Notes: generated from the sequence alone by a model not told the origin. 64,000 nt of DNA from Levilinea sp. (GCA_029975215.1 JARKPO010000005.1:356021-420020); one strand, 5' to 3'. Numbered from the stretch's first letter, positions 50,150 to 59,048 are shown. Made by a program: numbers and translations.

Positions 50150-50181
50150 GAACTCGTTGTGAAAATTCTCCGCCTTTCCGG

Positions 50182-50187
50182 TATAAT
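50182..50187 (+). promoter_or_regulatory. -10 box of uvrB
   Basis: TATAAT with TTGTGA 19 bases upstream (50157-50162) lies 47 bases before the ATG. The spacing is long, so promoter strength is uncertain. No LexA-type inverted repeat is obvious in the leader. Confidence 0.45.
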
Positions 50188-50234
50188 AGAATTTCTGTCC
50201 TTCAATTGCCTGCTTAGCAAAGGGGTTGATCCGT

Positions 50235-52295
50235 ATGCAATTCCAACTGAATTCGCCCTACCAGCCCACCGGCGACCAGCCTGAAGCCATTCAGCAGCTG
50301 GTTGAAGGCTTGCGCAAAGGATATCGCAATCAGGTTTTGCTGGGCGCAACCGGCACCGGCAAAACGTTCACCATTGCCAATGTGATCCAGCAGGCGCAGA
50401 TGCCTGCTTTGGTCATCGCCCACAACAAAACCCTGGCCGCCCAACTGTACGCTGAGTTTAAAGAGTTCTTCCCCAACAACGCGGTGGAGTATTTTGTTTC
50501 TTATTACGACTATTACCAGCCGGAGGCTTACGTTCCGGCCCACGACCTTTACATTGAAAAAGAGACGCAAATTAACGAAGAGATTGACCGGCTGCGCCTG
50601 GCGGCGACCGCTTCGCTCATGTCGCGGCGGGATGTGATCATCGTTGCTTCGGTTTCCTGCATCTACGGCCTGGGCGATCCTTCGGCCTACGGTAAGGTGG
50701 TCATCCATCTGGAGACGGGGACGATTTACCGCCGCAATGCCTTGCTGCGCCAATTGATTGAGAGCCAGTATCAGCGCAACGATCTGGAAGTGCGCCCCGG
50801 CATCTTCCGCGTGCGCGGGGATACGCTGGAGGTCTTTCCGGCGTATGAAGACCGCCTGGCTTACCGCATCACCTTCTTTGGGGATGAAGTGGAGCGCATT
50901 TTGGCGGTCAATCCGGTGACGGGCGAAATTGTGGAAACGCTGTCTCAGGTGGATATCTACCCTGCCAAGCACTACATCGCCCAGGAAGACCGCCTGAAAC
51001 AGGCCATCACCGATATTGAGAATGAGTTGGAAAGCCAGCTGGCGTACTTCCGGGCTAACGAGAAACTGCTGGAGGCCCAGCGTATTGAACAGCGCACGCG
51101 CTACGACCTGGAAATGCTGCGCGAGGTGGGTTACTGCTCTGGGATTGAGAACTACTCCCGCCATCTGGATCAGCGCGCGGCGGGTTCAGCACCCTGGACT
51201 TTGATGGATTACTTGCCGAGCGAGTATCTGCTGATCATTGACGAGTCGCATATGACCATCCCGCAGGTGCGCGGCATGTTTAACGGCGACCGTTCGCGCA
51301 AGAGTACTCTGGTGGAATTTGGCTTCCGCTTGCCCTCCGCGCTGGATAACCGCCCGCTGACCTTTGACGAATTTGAAGCCCACAAGGGCTACACCGTGTA
51401 TATTTCGGCCACCCCCGGCCCGTATGAGATGAACCTGACCGACCAGGTGGTGGAACAGATCATCCGCCCCACGGGTCTGGTGGATCCAGAGCTGGAGGTG
51501 CGGCCCACCCAGGGGCAGGTGGACGACCTGCTGGGCGAAATTCGCAAGCGAATTGAGATTGGCGAACGCACTCTGGTGACCACGCTGACCAAGCGTATGG
51601 CCGAGGACCTTTCGGAATACCTGATGGAGCTGGGCATTAAGGTGCATTACCTGCATTCGGAAGTGGAGACGCTGGAGCGTATCGGCATTTTGCGCGATCT
51701 GCGCCTGGGCGTGTTTGACGTGGTGGTGGGCATTAACCTGCTGCGCGAAGGATTGGACCTGCCGGAAGTCTCTCTGGTAGCCATTCTGGACGCGGACAAA
51801 GAAGGCTTTCTGCGCTCCGACACCGCCCTGATCCAGACCATTGGGCGGGCGGCGCGCAACGCCCACGGGCGGGTAATCATGTACGCCGACCGCATCACCG
51901 ATTCGATGGCGCGCGCGATTGACGAAACCAACCGCCGCCGAGCCAAACAGCAGGCTTACAACCAGGAACATGGCATTGAACCGGCGACCATCCTTAAAGC
52001 CATCAAAGACATCACCGCGCGCCTGTCGCCCTCGTATGTAGCCGAGGCGCGGGCGGAATATCAGGCCGGTGCGCACGGCGGCGCCGGAGTGCTGCCCAAG
52101 AATGAGCTGAAACGGGTGATCGCGGAGATGGAAAAGCAGATGAAAGAGGCGGCGCGCAACCTGGAATTTGAGCGGGCGGCCGCGCTTCGCGATCAGATGT
52201 ATGAATTGAAGCTGATGCTGGCCGAAGAGAGCCAGGTGCCGGAATGGCAGAAGGCGCGCCTGCTGGCCAGCAGAAACGAACCTGACGACGCCTGA
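50235..52295 (+). CDS. uvrB: Excinuclease ABC subunit B
   Basis: 686 aa, full length. Damage verification helicase of nucleotide excision repair. Walker [11 protein letters not shown], the beta-hairpin [15 protein letters not shown], Walker [17 protein letters not shown], the helicase motif [13 protein letters not shown], the QTIGRAARN motif and the C-terminal UvrC-binding coiled coil ([21 protein letters not shown]). ATG at 50235 follows AGGGG. uvrA and uvrC are not in the window. An ACT-domain gene follows by 13 bases. Confidence 0.97.
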   Translation: MQFQLNSPYQPTGDQPEAIQQLVEGLRKGYRNQVLLGATGTGKTFTIANVIQQAQMPALVIAHNKTLAAQLYAEFKEFFPNNAVEYFVSYYDYYQPEAYVPAHDLYIEKETQINEEIDRLRLAATASLMSRRDVIIVASVSCIYGLGDPSAYGKVVIHLETGTIYRRNALLRQLIESQYQRNDLEVRPGIFRVRGDTLEVFPAYEDRLAYRITFFGDEVERILAVNPVTGEIVETLSQVDIYPAKHYIAQEDRLKQAITDIENELESQLAYFRANEKLLEAQRIEQRTRYDLEMLREVGYCSGIENYSRHLDQRAAGSAPWTLMDYLPSEYLLIIDESHMTIPQVRGMFNGDRSRKSTLVEFGFRLPSALDNRPLTFDEFEAHKGYTVYISATPGPYEMNLTDQVVEQIIRPTGLVDPELEVRPTQGQVDDLLGEIRKRIEIGERTLVTTLTKRMAEDLSEYLMELGIKVHYLHSEVETLERIGILRDLRLGVFDVVVGINLLREGLDLPEVSLVAILDADKEGFLRSDTALIQTIGRAARNAHGRVIMYADRITDSMARAIDETNRRRAKQQAYNQEHGIEPATILKAIKDITARLSPSYVAEARAEYQAGAHGGAGVLPKNELKRVIAEMEKQMKEAARNLEFERAAALRDQMYELKLMLAEESQVPEWQKARLLASRNEPDDA

Positions 52296-52308
52296 TGGAA
52301 AGGCAAAG

Positions 52309-52692
52309 ATGGCTGTGTTACCGGCGCTGACGGTTTTACCGGGGGAATTTACGGTGTGCCGCCTCGACCCGCGGGCGGAATTGCCCGCGGAGGGGGCTGT
52401 CGGGCCGTTTTGGGCGGCGGTGCGCACGGCGGAGGAGCTTTCGTTGGTGGTGCCGCAGGCCGCGGCTCCTGCGCAGGGGCACTGTGAAGGCGGGTGGCGG
52501 ATTCTGCGGGTTTCCGGCCCTTTAGATTTTGGCCTGACCGGTGTGCTGGCGGGGATTGCGCGTCCCCTGGCGGAGGCGGGCATCAGCATTTTTGCGATTT
52601 CGACGTTTGATACCGATTATGTCCTGGTCAAAGCGGACACGTTGGATGCAGCCTGCGCTGCGCTGCGCGCGGCTGGTTATCCGGTGGTGTGA
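52309..52692 (+). CDS. ACT-domain protein (COG3603-like, CASTOR-type)
   Basis: 127 aa. The second half is an ACT fold: RILRVSGPLDFGLTGVLAGI, PLAEAGISIFAISTFDTDYV, LVKADTLDAACAALRAAGY. The first half (LTVLPGEFTVCRLD) is the paired divergent ACT found in this family. Likely binds an amino acid as a sensor; no catalytic part. It follows uvrB by 13 bases and probably shares its transcript without a functional link. Confidence 0.85.
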   Translation: MAVLPALTVLPGEFTVCRLDPRAELPAEGAVGPFWAAVRTAEELSLVVPQAAAPAQGHCEGGWRILRVSGPLDFGLTGVLAGIARPLAEAGISIFAISTFDTDYVLVKADTLDAACAALRAAGYPVV

Positions 52693-52902
52693 TCTCGCGA
52701 AAATCCCCCATTAAAGGTTGAAACCAGTAAAACAGATTGGGTACGCACCCTGGCCGCAAGTAGGGTTTTGGTTGGTCAGATGTCCATTTCCGCGCCGCTG
52801 CGGCTTGCTTTGCAGTATCATTTTTGCAACTCTTGGCTTTCATCTGCGTATACATGGATAGAGGCAGCCGTCTCATTTTTGTGCTGTTCAGGAGCGAAAA
52901 TC

Positions 52903-53694
52903 ATGCGTAAGAACACATTATTTTGGGGAATCGTCATCACCATTGTCGGCATCGCTCTGCTGGCGAATTCCATTGGGGCACTGCCCCAGGGCTGGCTCAA
53001 TTTCTTTTGGGCGGGCCTGCTAATCTTTGCGGGGCTGTGGTTTTTGATCAGCCCGCGCCTGTTTAAGCCCAACCGGGAAGAAGAGACCCTGGATATGCCG
53101 TTGGAAGGCGCGCGGCGGGCTTCGATCCGTTTTAACCACGGCGCCGGGCGGCTTGCGGTGCGGGATGGGGCTGGGGCGGGCGCGCTGCTGCAAGGCACCT
53201 TTGTGGGCGGGGTGCAGCCCACGGCCGAGCATGTCGGCGATCTGACCGAGGTCAACTTAAAAGCTGAAGACCTGGTGATTGTCCCGGGCCTGTTGGGCAC
53301 GGAGGGTTACTCGTGGGACGTGCGTCTGACGCGCGAGATTCCGTTGGAGCTGAAATTTGAAATGGGCGCCAACGAGGCCCAGGTGGATTTGACCCACCTG
53401 ACAGTCTCTGACCTCAAGGTGGAAATGGGAGCCAGTTCGCTGGTGGTAATGCTGCCGGAACGGGCAGGCATGACGCGCGTGAAGGTGGAATGCGGCGCGG
53501 CTTCTGTGCGGCTGCGCGTGCCTGAAGGTGTGGCGGCGCATATTGAAATTTCGTCAGGCCTGATGGGTGTGGATGTGAACACCAGCCGCTTCCCCAAGCG
53601 CAACGGTTTTTATGAATCCGATTTTTACGCTACGGCCGCCAACCGTGTGGATATCTCTGTCGAGGGCGGCGCGGCTTCTATTCAAATTCAATAA
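52903..53694 (+). CDS. LiaF-like membrane protein with beta-helical (toast-rack/DUF4097-type) domain
   Basis: 263 aa. Two N-terminal helices (TLFWGIVITIVGIALLA and NFFWAGLLIFAGLWFLI) precede an extracytoplasmic or cytoplasmic beta domain from about residue 60, with repeating strands such as LKFEMGANEAQVDLT, DLKVEMGASSLVVMLPE, VKVECGAASVRLRVPEG. These 20-residue repeats are the toast-rack fold of LiaF/DUF2154. ATG at 52903 follows AGGAGCG. First gene of a four-gene cassette. LiaF relatives inhibit envelope-stress signalling in Firmicutes, but no LiaRS genes are next to it here. Confidence 0.8.
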   Translation: MRKNTLFWGIVITIVGIALLANSIGALPQGWLNFFWAGLLIFAGLWFLISPRLFKPNREEETLDMPLEGARRASIRFNHGAGRLAVRDGAGAGALLQGTFVGGVQPTAEHVGDLTEVNLKAEDLVIVPGLLGTEGYSWDVRLTREIPLELKFEMGANEAQVDLTHLTVSDLKVEMGASSLVVMLPERAGMTRVKVECGAASVRLRVPEGVAAHIEISSGLMGVDVNTSRFPKRNGFYESDFYATAANRVDISVEGGAASIQIQ

Positions 53695-53724
53695 GCCTCA
53701 CTTGTTTACAGAAGGATGGGAATC

Positions 53725-54363
53725 ATGAAAGCACGAGATTGGCGTACAATTTTAGGGGTAGGCCTGATCGCTTTGGGCGCGCTGGCGCTGCTGCAAAGCC
53801 TGGGAATTTTGTCTCCCTCCGGCAGCATGGCGGCGGTTCTGTTCGGCGTGTTATTTGCCCTGGGCGGGCTGGCTTTCCTTTCGGTAGTGTGGGGCAACCG
53901 CACAGAGCATTGGTGGGCGGTGATCCCCGGCATGGTGCTGCTTTCGCTGGGCGGGCTGATACTGCTGACGCAGTTCTTCCCTGCCTTTGCGGATAAGGGC
54001 GGCGGGTTCTTCCTGGGCGGCATCGCTGTGGCCTTCTGGCTGGTGTATGTGCTGCGCCGTGATTTCTGGTGGGCGCTGATCCCGGCTGGGACGCTGACCA
54101 CCCTGGCGGTGGTGGCCACGCTGGAAGAGTTTGCCTCGCTCGAAAGCGGCGGCGTTTTCTTCTTGGGCCTGGCACTCACCTTTGCGCTGGTGGCCCTGCT
54201 GCCCAAAGAGCGTATGACCTGGCCCTGGATTCCGGCGGGTGTTTTGCTGGTGCTGGGCGTGGGTGTGCTCTTCTCGGCGGGTGCGCTGGTGAATTATATC
54301 TGGCCGGCGGCGCTGATTTTGGGCGGTGTGTACCTGATCTTCCGCTCCATTCGTGGGTCCTGA
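53725..54363 (+). CDS. Polytopic membrane protein (about six helices) of the envelope cassette
   Basis: 212 aa, almost wholly hydrophobic, with six or seven helices; the pattern ILGVGLIALGALALLQSLGI recurs as IPGMVLLSLGGLILLTQFF and IPAGVLLVLGVGVLFSAGA. This repeated VGxxLLxLGxxxLL motif is the same as the helices of the LiaF-like neighbours (DUF5668-type). It ends FRSIRGS, as the PspC protein ends LTRSLRGS. No enzymatic motif. Start 53725 follows AAGGATG. Confidence 0.75.
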   Translation: MKARDWRTILGVGLIALGALALLQSLGILSPSGSMAAVLFGVLFALGGLAFLSVVWGNRTEHWWAVIPGMVLLSLGGLILLTQFFPAFADKGGGFFLGGIAVAFWLVYVLRRDFWWALIPAGTLTTLAVVATLEEFASLESGGVFFLGLALTFALVALLPKERMTWPWIPAGVLLVLGVGVLFSAGALVNYIWPAALILGGVYLIFRSIRGS

Positions 54364-54370
54364 GGTGAAC

Positions 54371-54802
54371 ATGAACCGTTTGTACCGAATTCGTAAAGAA
54401 GCCATGCTGGGCGGGGTATGCGCGGGGCTGGCGGAATACCTGAACATTGATGTGACCATCGTGCGCATTTTCTTCCTCGTGTTCACCTTGACCGGCGGCA
54501 TGGGGGTGGGCATTTACCTCCTGCTGTGGATTTTGCTCCCGGTGAAGGATGAGCCGGATGTACAGGGCGATTTTGGCGACCGCGCCCGGCGGATGGGTGA
54601 GGAATTTGGCGAGGCCATGCGCCGTTCGGACGCCAACCGCGCCCGTTGGGTGGGAATTGCCCTGCTGCTGGTGGGTGTGTATTTCTTGCTGCAAAGCCTC
54701 AACATCCCCTGGCTGCACTTTTTGCGCGGGGAAGTGGTGTGGGCGGCGCTGTTGATTGCGGCGGGCGTGGCTCTGCTGACCCGCAGTTTGCGAGGGAGTT
54801 AA
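54371..54802 (+). CDS. PspC-domain membrane protein
   Basis: 143 aa. The N-terminal PspC domain is diagnostic: RLYRIRKEAMLGGVCAGLAE, then YLNIDVTIVRIFFLVFTLTG with GGMGVGIYLLLWILLPV. A DUF5668-like helix pair follows (WVGIALLLVGVYFLL). PspC partners the phage-shock response in other bacteria by sensing membrane stress, but no PspA gene lies here. ATG at 54371 follows GAGGTGAAC, seven bases after the previous stop. Confidence 0.88.
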   Translation: MNRLYRIRKEAMLGGVCAGLAEYLNIDVTIVRIFFLVFTLTGGMGVGIYLLLWILLPVKDEPDVQGDFGDRARRMGEEFGEAMRRSDANRARWVGIALLLVGVYFLLQSLNIPWLHFLRGEVVWAALLIAAGVALLTRSLRGS

Positions 54803-54804
54803 CC

Positions 54805-55887
54805 ATGTCAGAAAAAACCTCTGCGAAATGGGAAGTACGCCGGCGGCCGCACAGTATCTTTTGGCCGTTGATGATGATCCTGGCAGGCGCGCTGCTGCTG
54901 CTCAACACCTTAAACGTCCTGCCGCAGACCACCTGGAGTTCCATTTGGCGCTTGTGGCCGCTGCTGTTTGTGGTGGGCGGCCTGGACGGCCTCTACCAGC
55001 GCGAGGGCTTCGCGGGCAATGTGATTTTCATCGGCTTTGGCGTGCTGCTGCTGCTTTCGAACCTGGGGATGGTGACTGCCAGTTCCTTTGGTATCCTGAT
55101 CCGCTATTGGCCGTTTTTCATCATCGCCTGGGGCCTGGACCTGCTCATTGGCCGCCGTGGGCTGCTTTCGGGCCTGTTGGGTGTGGGCCTGGGGCTGGTG
55201 GTGGTAGCGGCGCTCTTCTGGCTGGTGCTGTCTTCGTCGGCGGCGGGCCTGGTGGTGCAGGGTTCCAATTTCTCCCAGCCGCTGCAGGGCGCAACCAGCG
55301 CGGATGTGAGCCTGGATTTTCCGGTGGGTTCGTTGAAGCTGGAGGGTGGGGCCGCCGCAGGTGATTTGATTTCAGGCGTTTCCAGTCTGCCTTCTAATTT
55401 GCGTTTGACTCGGGATTATGTGGTATCGGGCGGCAAAGGTAGTCTGCGCGTGCATGCGGCGGGCGATACCACCACTTTTCTGGGCTTCAACCGCCAGATG
55501 GGGTTGGATTTCACCCTCACCAAGGCTGTGCCGTTGTCCCTGCGCACCCATCTGGCCGTCGGTGAGCAGCAGGTCGATTTGAGCGACACCCAGGTGAACG
55601 AGGCAGAGGTGGAAATGGCCATCGGCGAATCCACGCTGACCCTGCCGGCCCAGGGGCCTTTGGACGCCAAGGTGAAAGTGGCCATCGGGTCGGTGGTGCT
55701 GCGGGTTCCGGCGGGTGTGCATGTACAAATTGATGCCGACACGGGCATCACCGGCATTTCTCTTCCGGCTGGCTACAGTAAAAACGGCCACAGCATCTAT
55801 TCCCCCGGGGCCGAAGACGCGGCGGATGTGCTGCGGGTACGCGTGGAAGTCCCGATGGGCAGCCTGCGCATCATCACCCTGCCGTAA
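54805..55887 (+). CDS. LiaF-like membrane protein with C-terminal toast-rack domain (second copy)
   Basis: 360 aa. Four helices in the first 150 residues (SIFWPLMMILAGALLLLNTL; LWPLLFVVGGLDGLY; NVIFIGFGVLLLLSNLG; RYWPFFIIAWGLDLLIG). The second half is a beta repeat domain (LSLRTHLAVGEQQVDLSDT, EVEMAIGESTLTLPAQG, VKVAIGSVVLRVPAGVHV). It resembles the first gene of the cassette but has two more helices, so it is a paralogue by domain. GAGGGAGTTAACC precedes the ATG two bases after the PspC stop. Last gene before a terminator. Confidence 0.8.
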   Translation: MSEKTSAKWEVRRRPHSIFWPLMMILAGALLLLNTLNVLPQTTWSSIWRLWPLLFVVGGLDGLYQREGFAGNVIFIGFGVLLLLSNLGMVTASSFGILIRYWPFFIIAWGLDLLIGRRGLLSGLLGVGLGLVVVAALFWLVLSSSAAGLVVQGSNFSQPLQGATSADVSLDFPVGSLKLEGGAAAGDLISGVSSLPSNLRLTRDYVVSGGKGSLRVHAAGDTTTFLGFNRQMGLDFTLTKAVPLSLRTHLAVGEQQVDLSDTQVNEAEVEMAIGESTLTLPAQGPLDAKVKVAIGSVVLRVPAGVHVQIDADTGITGISLPAGYSKNGHSIYSPGAEDAADVLRVRVEVPMGSLRIITLP

Positions 55888-55914
55888 TGGCTTCTCCGCA
55901 AGGGTTAAGATATC

Positions 55915-55952
55915 ACCGCCGTCTGGACATGCTGTCCGGCGGCGGTTTTTTG
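55915..55952 (+). terminator. Terminator of the envelope cassette
   Basis: ACCGCCG pairs with CGGCGGT with an inner GGAC/GTCC helix, followed by six T. Confidence 0.75.
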
Positions 55953-55973
55953 ATGAGAATCTGGGTTAAAAGC

Positions 55974-56025
55974 AGTTCGCCAACCGATTGAGGGGGGCAA
56001 CCGGTTGACGAACTATGATTATAAT
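55974..56025 (+). promoter_or_regulatory. Paired CAACCGGTTG-type operators at the SIMPL promoter
   Basis: CAACCGATTGA (55981-55991) and CAACCGGTTGA (55998-56008) are near-identical direct repeats 17 bases apart. The second contains the perfect 10-bp palindrome CAACCGGTTG. The two also form a 13-bp inverted repeat (55974-55986 with 56002-56014). A TATAAT follows at 56020-56025, so bound regulator would overlap the -35 region. The remaining 130 bases to the ATG hold an AAAAGTT/AACTTTT hairpin (56085-56103). Confidence 0.5.
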
Positions 56026-56156
56026 ATCACGCTTATTGAAGTTTTTCAACTACCTGGAGCTTAGAGTTTTCTCATTTTTTGAGGAAAAGTTCCTGGAACT
56101 TTTTGGCAGGGTCTTCGTCTTAGGTACATCAAATGGTTCCGACTAAGGAGGACACA

Positions 56157-56882
56157 ATGAAACGAAGTTTTGTGGTAATGATGATGATCGCTGTTCTGGC
56201 TCTGACTTTGGGCGCCTGCGCCCCGGCAGCTTCCACGGCTGCCCCGGCTGCCAACGCGCCCGTTCGCCAGATGACCGCCAACGGCGTAGGTGAAGTGTAT
56301 TTGACCCCGGATTTGGCCTACGTTTCTATTGGTGTGCAGAACCAGTCGCCCAATGTGGCTACGGCCCTGCGTGAAAACAACCAGCAGGCCCAGGCTGTGG
56401 CGGACGCACTTAAGGAATTGGGTGTGGAGAGCAAAGATATTCAGACGAGCTCGTTCAATATCTTTCCCATGCAGCAATACAGTCCCACGGGTGAGATGAC
56501 GGGCGTGGTGTACCAGGTGAACAATACCGTGTACGTAACCGTGCGCAGCTTGCAGGTGCTGCCCGAACTGTTGGATAAAGTGGTCTCTGTGGGCGCCAAT
56601 ACCATCAACGGCATCTCGTTTGATGTGGCTGATAAGAGCGCGGCAGTTTCTGAGGCGCGCAAACTGGCCATCGCCAATGCCAAAGCCAACGCGGTGGAAT
56701 TGGCCAGTGCGGCTGGGGTTGAACTGGGCGACCTGATGAGCCTCAACTCCTACACCTCCGGAGCGCCCATCCCGGTGTTTGAAGGCAAAGGCGGCATGGC
56801 CATGGACGCGACCGCTCCCCCCGTTTCGGCGGGCCAACTGCTGATCACTGTGAACGCTGATTTGACCTACACCATCCGCTAA
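56157..56882 (+). CDS. SIMPL-domain (DUF541) lipoprotein
   Basis: 241 aa. Lipobox LGAC near residue 21. The SIMPL domain is marked by ANGVGEVYLTPDLAYVSIGV, VADALKELGVESKDIQTSSF and ANAVELASAAGVELGDLMSL. Relatives form periplasmic or surface oligomers and are linked to oxidative or envelope stress, but no enzyme activity is known. AAGGAGG precedes the ATG. Own promoter with palindromic sites and a strong terminator. Confidence 0.92.
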   Translation: MKRSFVVMMMIAVLALTLGACAPAASTAAPAANAPVRQMTANGVGEVYLTPDLAYVSIGVQNQSPNVATALRENNQQAQAVADALKELGVESKDIQTSSFNIFPMQQYSPTGEMTGVVYQVNNTVYVTVRSLQVLPELLDKVVSVGANTINGISFDVADKSAAVSEARKLAIANAKANAVELASAAGVELGDLMSLNSYTSGAPIPVFEGKGGMAMDATAPPVSAGQLLITVNADLTYTIR

Positions 56883-56904
56883 CCCCTCGGTTTTCCCCCT
56901 TCCC

Positions 56905-56940
56905 ACCCCTCTGGTACCTGTGCCAGAGGGGTATTTTTTT
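56905..56940 (+). terminator. Terminator of the SIMPL gene
   Basis: A perfect 10-bp stem (56905-56914 with 56923-56932), eight-base loop, then A and seven T. Confidence 0.9.
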
Positions 56941-57042
56941 ACAGGATGACCGAAAAAAATACCGCCGTGAGGGTTTTCTTGCGGTCATCTTAGGGTAGAA
57001 TGGAAACGAGCCAGTTCTCATATTTCAACTTAAGAGTAAGGG

Positions 57043-57741
57043 ATGAACACTATTTTCCTGGTTCGCCACGGTGAAAATCTGGCGAATTTGACCAAAGAAT
57101 TTTCCTATCGAAAAGTAGACTACGCATTGACACCCAAAGGTGTGCTGCAGGCGCGCCAGACTGCAGAGTTTTTCCGCAGTCAGGCCCTTGACCACCTGTA
57201 CTGCTCTCCGCTGCGGCGGGCGCGCCAGACCGCTGAGATCATTGGGGCGGTGGTGGGCTTGCAGCCGGTGGTGATTGAGTCTTTCCGTGAGGTGAACGTG
57301 GGCGATCTGGAAGGTGTGCCCCCCACAAAGGACGTGTGGGAAACGCACGACCAGGTGGTGGAGGCCTGGAAAGCAGGCCAATTGGACGTTTCCATGCCCG
57401 GCGGCGAAAATTACTATTCGGTGTGGGCGCGTTTTCAAGACGGGCTGCGCCAGATGTGCGCCGGTAAGACCGGCCAGCGTATGGCGGTGGTCGGCCACGG
57501 GGGCATGTTTTCGTTCTGTTTGCAGGATTTATGTCCGGATGTGGATGCTTTGGCGCTGCGGCGCGGGCCAAACCAGAACTGTTCTGTCAGCGAAATTCGC
57601 CTGGCGGAATGCAACGGCCGCGTGCGGGCAGATCTGGTCAGCTGGTGTCGGGTGGAGCATCTTTCCGGCCCGGCGGCTCAATTTGTATTGGGGTTTACCA
57701 CCCCGCAGGATTTTGACTCATCCGGGAGGCTGATCCGGTGA
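57043..57741 (+). CDS. Histidine phosphatase superfamily protein (phosphoglycerate mutase-like)
   Basis: 232 aa. The phosphohistidine motif LVRHGENLANL, the second Arg in YCSPLRRARQTA, Glu in EVNVGDLEG and the second His in VVGHGGMFS are all present. Small-molecule phosphatase activity is more likely than glycolytic mutase. It overlaps the next gene (GTGA). Substrate unknown. Confidence 0.9.
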   Translation: MNTIFLVRHGENLANLTKEFSYRKVDYALTPKGVLQARQTAEFFRSQALDHLYCSPLRRARQTAEIIGAVVGLQPVVIESFREVNVGDLEGVPPTKDVWETHDQVVEAWKAGQLDVSMPGGENYYSVWARFQDGLRQMCAGKTGQRMAVVGHGGMFSFCLQDLCPDVDALALRRGPNQNCSVSEIRLAECNGRVRADLVSWCRVEHLSGPAAQFVLGFTTPQDFDSSGRLIR

Positions 57742-58268
57742 GGCGTGTGATTCTGGCTTCGGATAACCCGGCCAAACTGGCGGCAGTACGCAGCGGGTTT
57801 CAGCGCATGTTTCCCGGCGAGGATCTGGTTTTTGAGGGTGTCAGCGCGCCTTCCGAGGTTTCAGAACAGCCGTTTTCGGATGCAGAAACGCTGCGGGGGG
57901 CCTTTAACCGCGCGCGCAACGTCGCCCGCCTGAATCCGCAGGCGGATTTTTGGGTGGGCGTGGAAGGCGGGGTGGAAGAGATGGGCGGCGGGCTGGCAGC
58001 TTTTGCCTGGGTGGTGATTTTGGCCGAGGGCTGCTCCGGCAAGGCACGCACAGGGGCGTTCTTCCTGCCCCCAGCGGTGACCGAATGGGTGCGGCAGGGG
58101 GTAACCCTGGGTGAGGCGGACGACCGCGTGTTTGGCAGAAACGGTTCCAGCCGCCAAAATGGAGCGGTAGGGCTGTTGACGGGCGATGTTTTGGACCGCG
58201 CCGGGTTGATCAGCGAGGGGGTTGTGTTGGCCCTGATTCCGTTCAGGAATCGGGATTTGTACGGGTAG
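57738..58268 (+). CDS. DUF84-family NTPase (inosine/xanthosine triphosphatase, YjjX-like)
   Basis: 176 aa, GTG start overlapping the phosphatase stop. The motif ILASDNPAKLAAVRSGF and EQPFSDAETLRGAFNRARNV are the phosphate and base-binding parts; FWVGVEGGVEE and GRNGSSRQNGAVGLLTGDVL complete the family signature. It would remove ITP/XTP from the nucleotide pool. Confidence 0.9.
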   Translation: MRRVILASDNPAKLAAVRSGFQRMFPGEDLVFEGVSAPSEVSEQPFSDAETLRGAFNRARNVARLNPQADFWVGVEGGVEEMGGGLAAFAWVVILAEGCSGKARTGAFFLPPAVTEWVRQGVTLGEADDRVFGRNGSSRQNGAVGLLTGDVLDRAGLISEGVVLALIPFRNRDLYG

Positions 58269-58319
58269 GGGCTGTCCGCAGCGGCGGCTTCACCGATGAG
58301 ACGTGAACTGGAGGGAAAG

Positions 58320-58850
58320 ATGTCTGTGAAACCGATTCAGGTCGATGATTGGCTGCTGCGCTGCTGCAGTCTGTGGGGCAAGGATTGGCTGCTGCTGACC
58401 GCCGGGGATTTTGCCAGCGGGAAGTTCAACGCCATGACGGTGGGCTGGGGCAGTTTTGGGCGCATGTGGAATAAGCCCTTTGCGCAGGTGGTGGTGCGGC
58501 CCACCCGCTACACCTTTGAATTTATGGAGCAGTACGACACGTTCACCCTGTGCGCTTTTCCCATGCAGTACCACGAGGCGCTCAACCTGCTGGGAACGCG
58601 CTCCGGCCGGGATGGGGATAAGATTGCTGCGGCCGGGCTGACGCCGGTGGCTGCTTCCTGTGTGGCGGCTCCGGCCTTTGCTGAGGCTGAGATGGTGGTG
58701 GAGTGCCGCAAGCAGTACTGGGATGATATGGATCCCTCGCGGTTCATCGCGGATGATATCGCCCGCCATTACGCGCTGAAGGATTATCACCGCATTTACT
58801 TCGGCGAGATTCTGGCGGTGCTGGGCACCGAAAAATACCAGGCTGTCTGA
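58320..58850 (+). CDS. Flavin reductase-like FMN-binding protein
   Basis: 176 aa. The FMN-binding split barrel is indicated by KFNAMTVGWGSFGRMWNKPF, VVVRPTRYTFEFMEQYDTF and NLLGTRSGRDGDKI. The family includes NAD(P)H:FMN reductases and related flavoproteins. ATG at 58320 has GGAGGG eight bases upstream. It is close behind the DUF84 gene. Substrate beyond flavin is unknown. Confidence 0.88.
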   Translation: MSVKPIQVDDWLLRCCSLWGKDWLLLTAGDFASGKFNAMTVGWGSFGRMWNKPFAQVVVRPTRYTFEFMEQYDTFTLCAFPMQYHEALNLLGTRSGRDGDKIAAAGLTPVAASCVAAPAFAEAEMVVECRKQYWDDMDPSRFIADDIARHYALKDYHRIYFGEILAVLGTEKYQAV

Positions 58851-58877
58851 GGTGGGCTGAGGACGGATGATGGGAGA

Positions 58878-58904
58878 GGCGCGCCAGCGGTGTGCCCCTT
58901 TTTT
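58878..58904 (+). terminator. Terminator after the flavin reductase gene
   Basis: GGCGCGCC pairs with GGTGTGCC through two G-T pairs, with a three-base loop, followed by CC and six T. The flanking GAGAGGCGC/GCGCCTCTC (58874-58882 with 58908-58916) could form a larger alternative stem. Confidence 0.55.
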
Positions 58905-58921
58905 ATTGCGCCTCTCAACAT

Positions 58922-59048
58922 GCGAGGGCGCAGCGATCTCCCTGTAATAACGAGGTGAGACCGCCGTGCCCCCTCAGTTTGGGGGCGCGGCCTGGAGATC
59001 ACCGGCCTCGCGGTGACATGCCGCCAGATGAGCAAGGCGGCTTCGTTT
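58922..59048. repeat. Palindromic intergenic element (REP/MITE-like or structured RNA)
   Basis: Inverted arms around GATCTCC (58935-58941) and GGAGATC (58994-59000), each flanked by GCGAGG/CCTCGC-type sequence, enclose an inner 10-bp stem (58964-58973 with 58981-58990). A further GCCGCC/GGCGGC hairpin (59020-59041) and TTCGTTTT follow. This fills most of the 369-base gap between two genes. The GGAGATC...CCTCGC...TGACA arm resembles small dispersed bacterial repeats. I could not match it to a known riboswitch. Confidence 0.4.

Noticed and set aside
50214..52589. Long minus-strand frames opposite uvrB
   Set aside because: Both are mirror frames of a highly conserved gene; composition is typical of antisense shadows.
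58922..59048. Cobalamin, TPP or Moco riboswitch
   Set aside because: None of the conserved core sequences of these classes is present, and the element is far from moaA with a different gene and a terminator between them.
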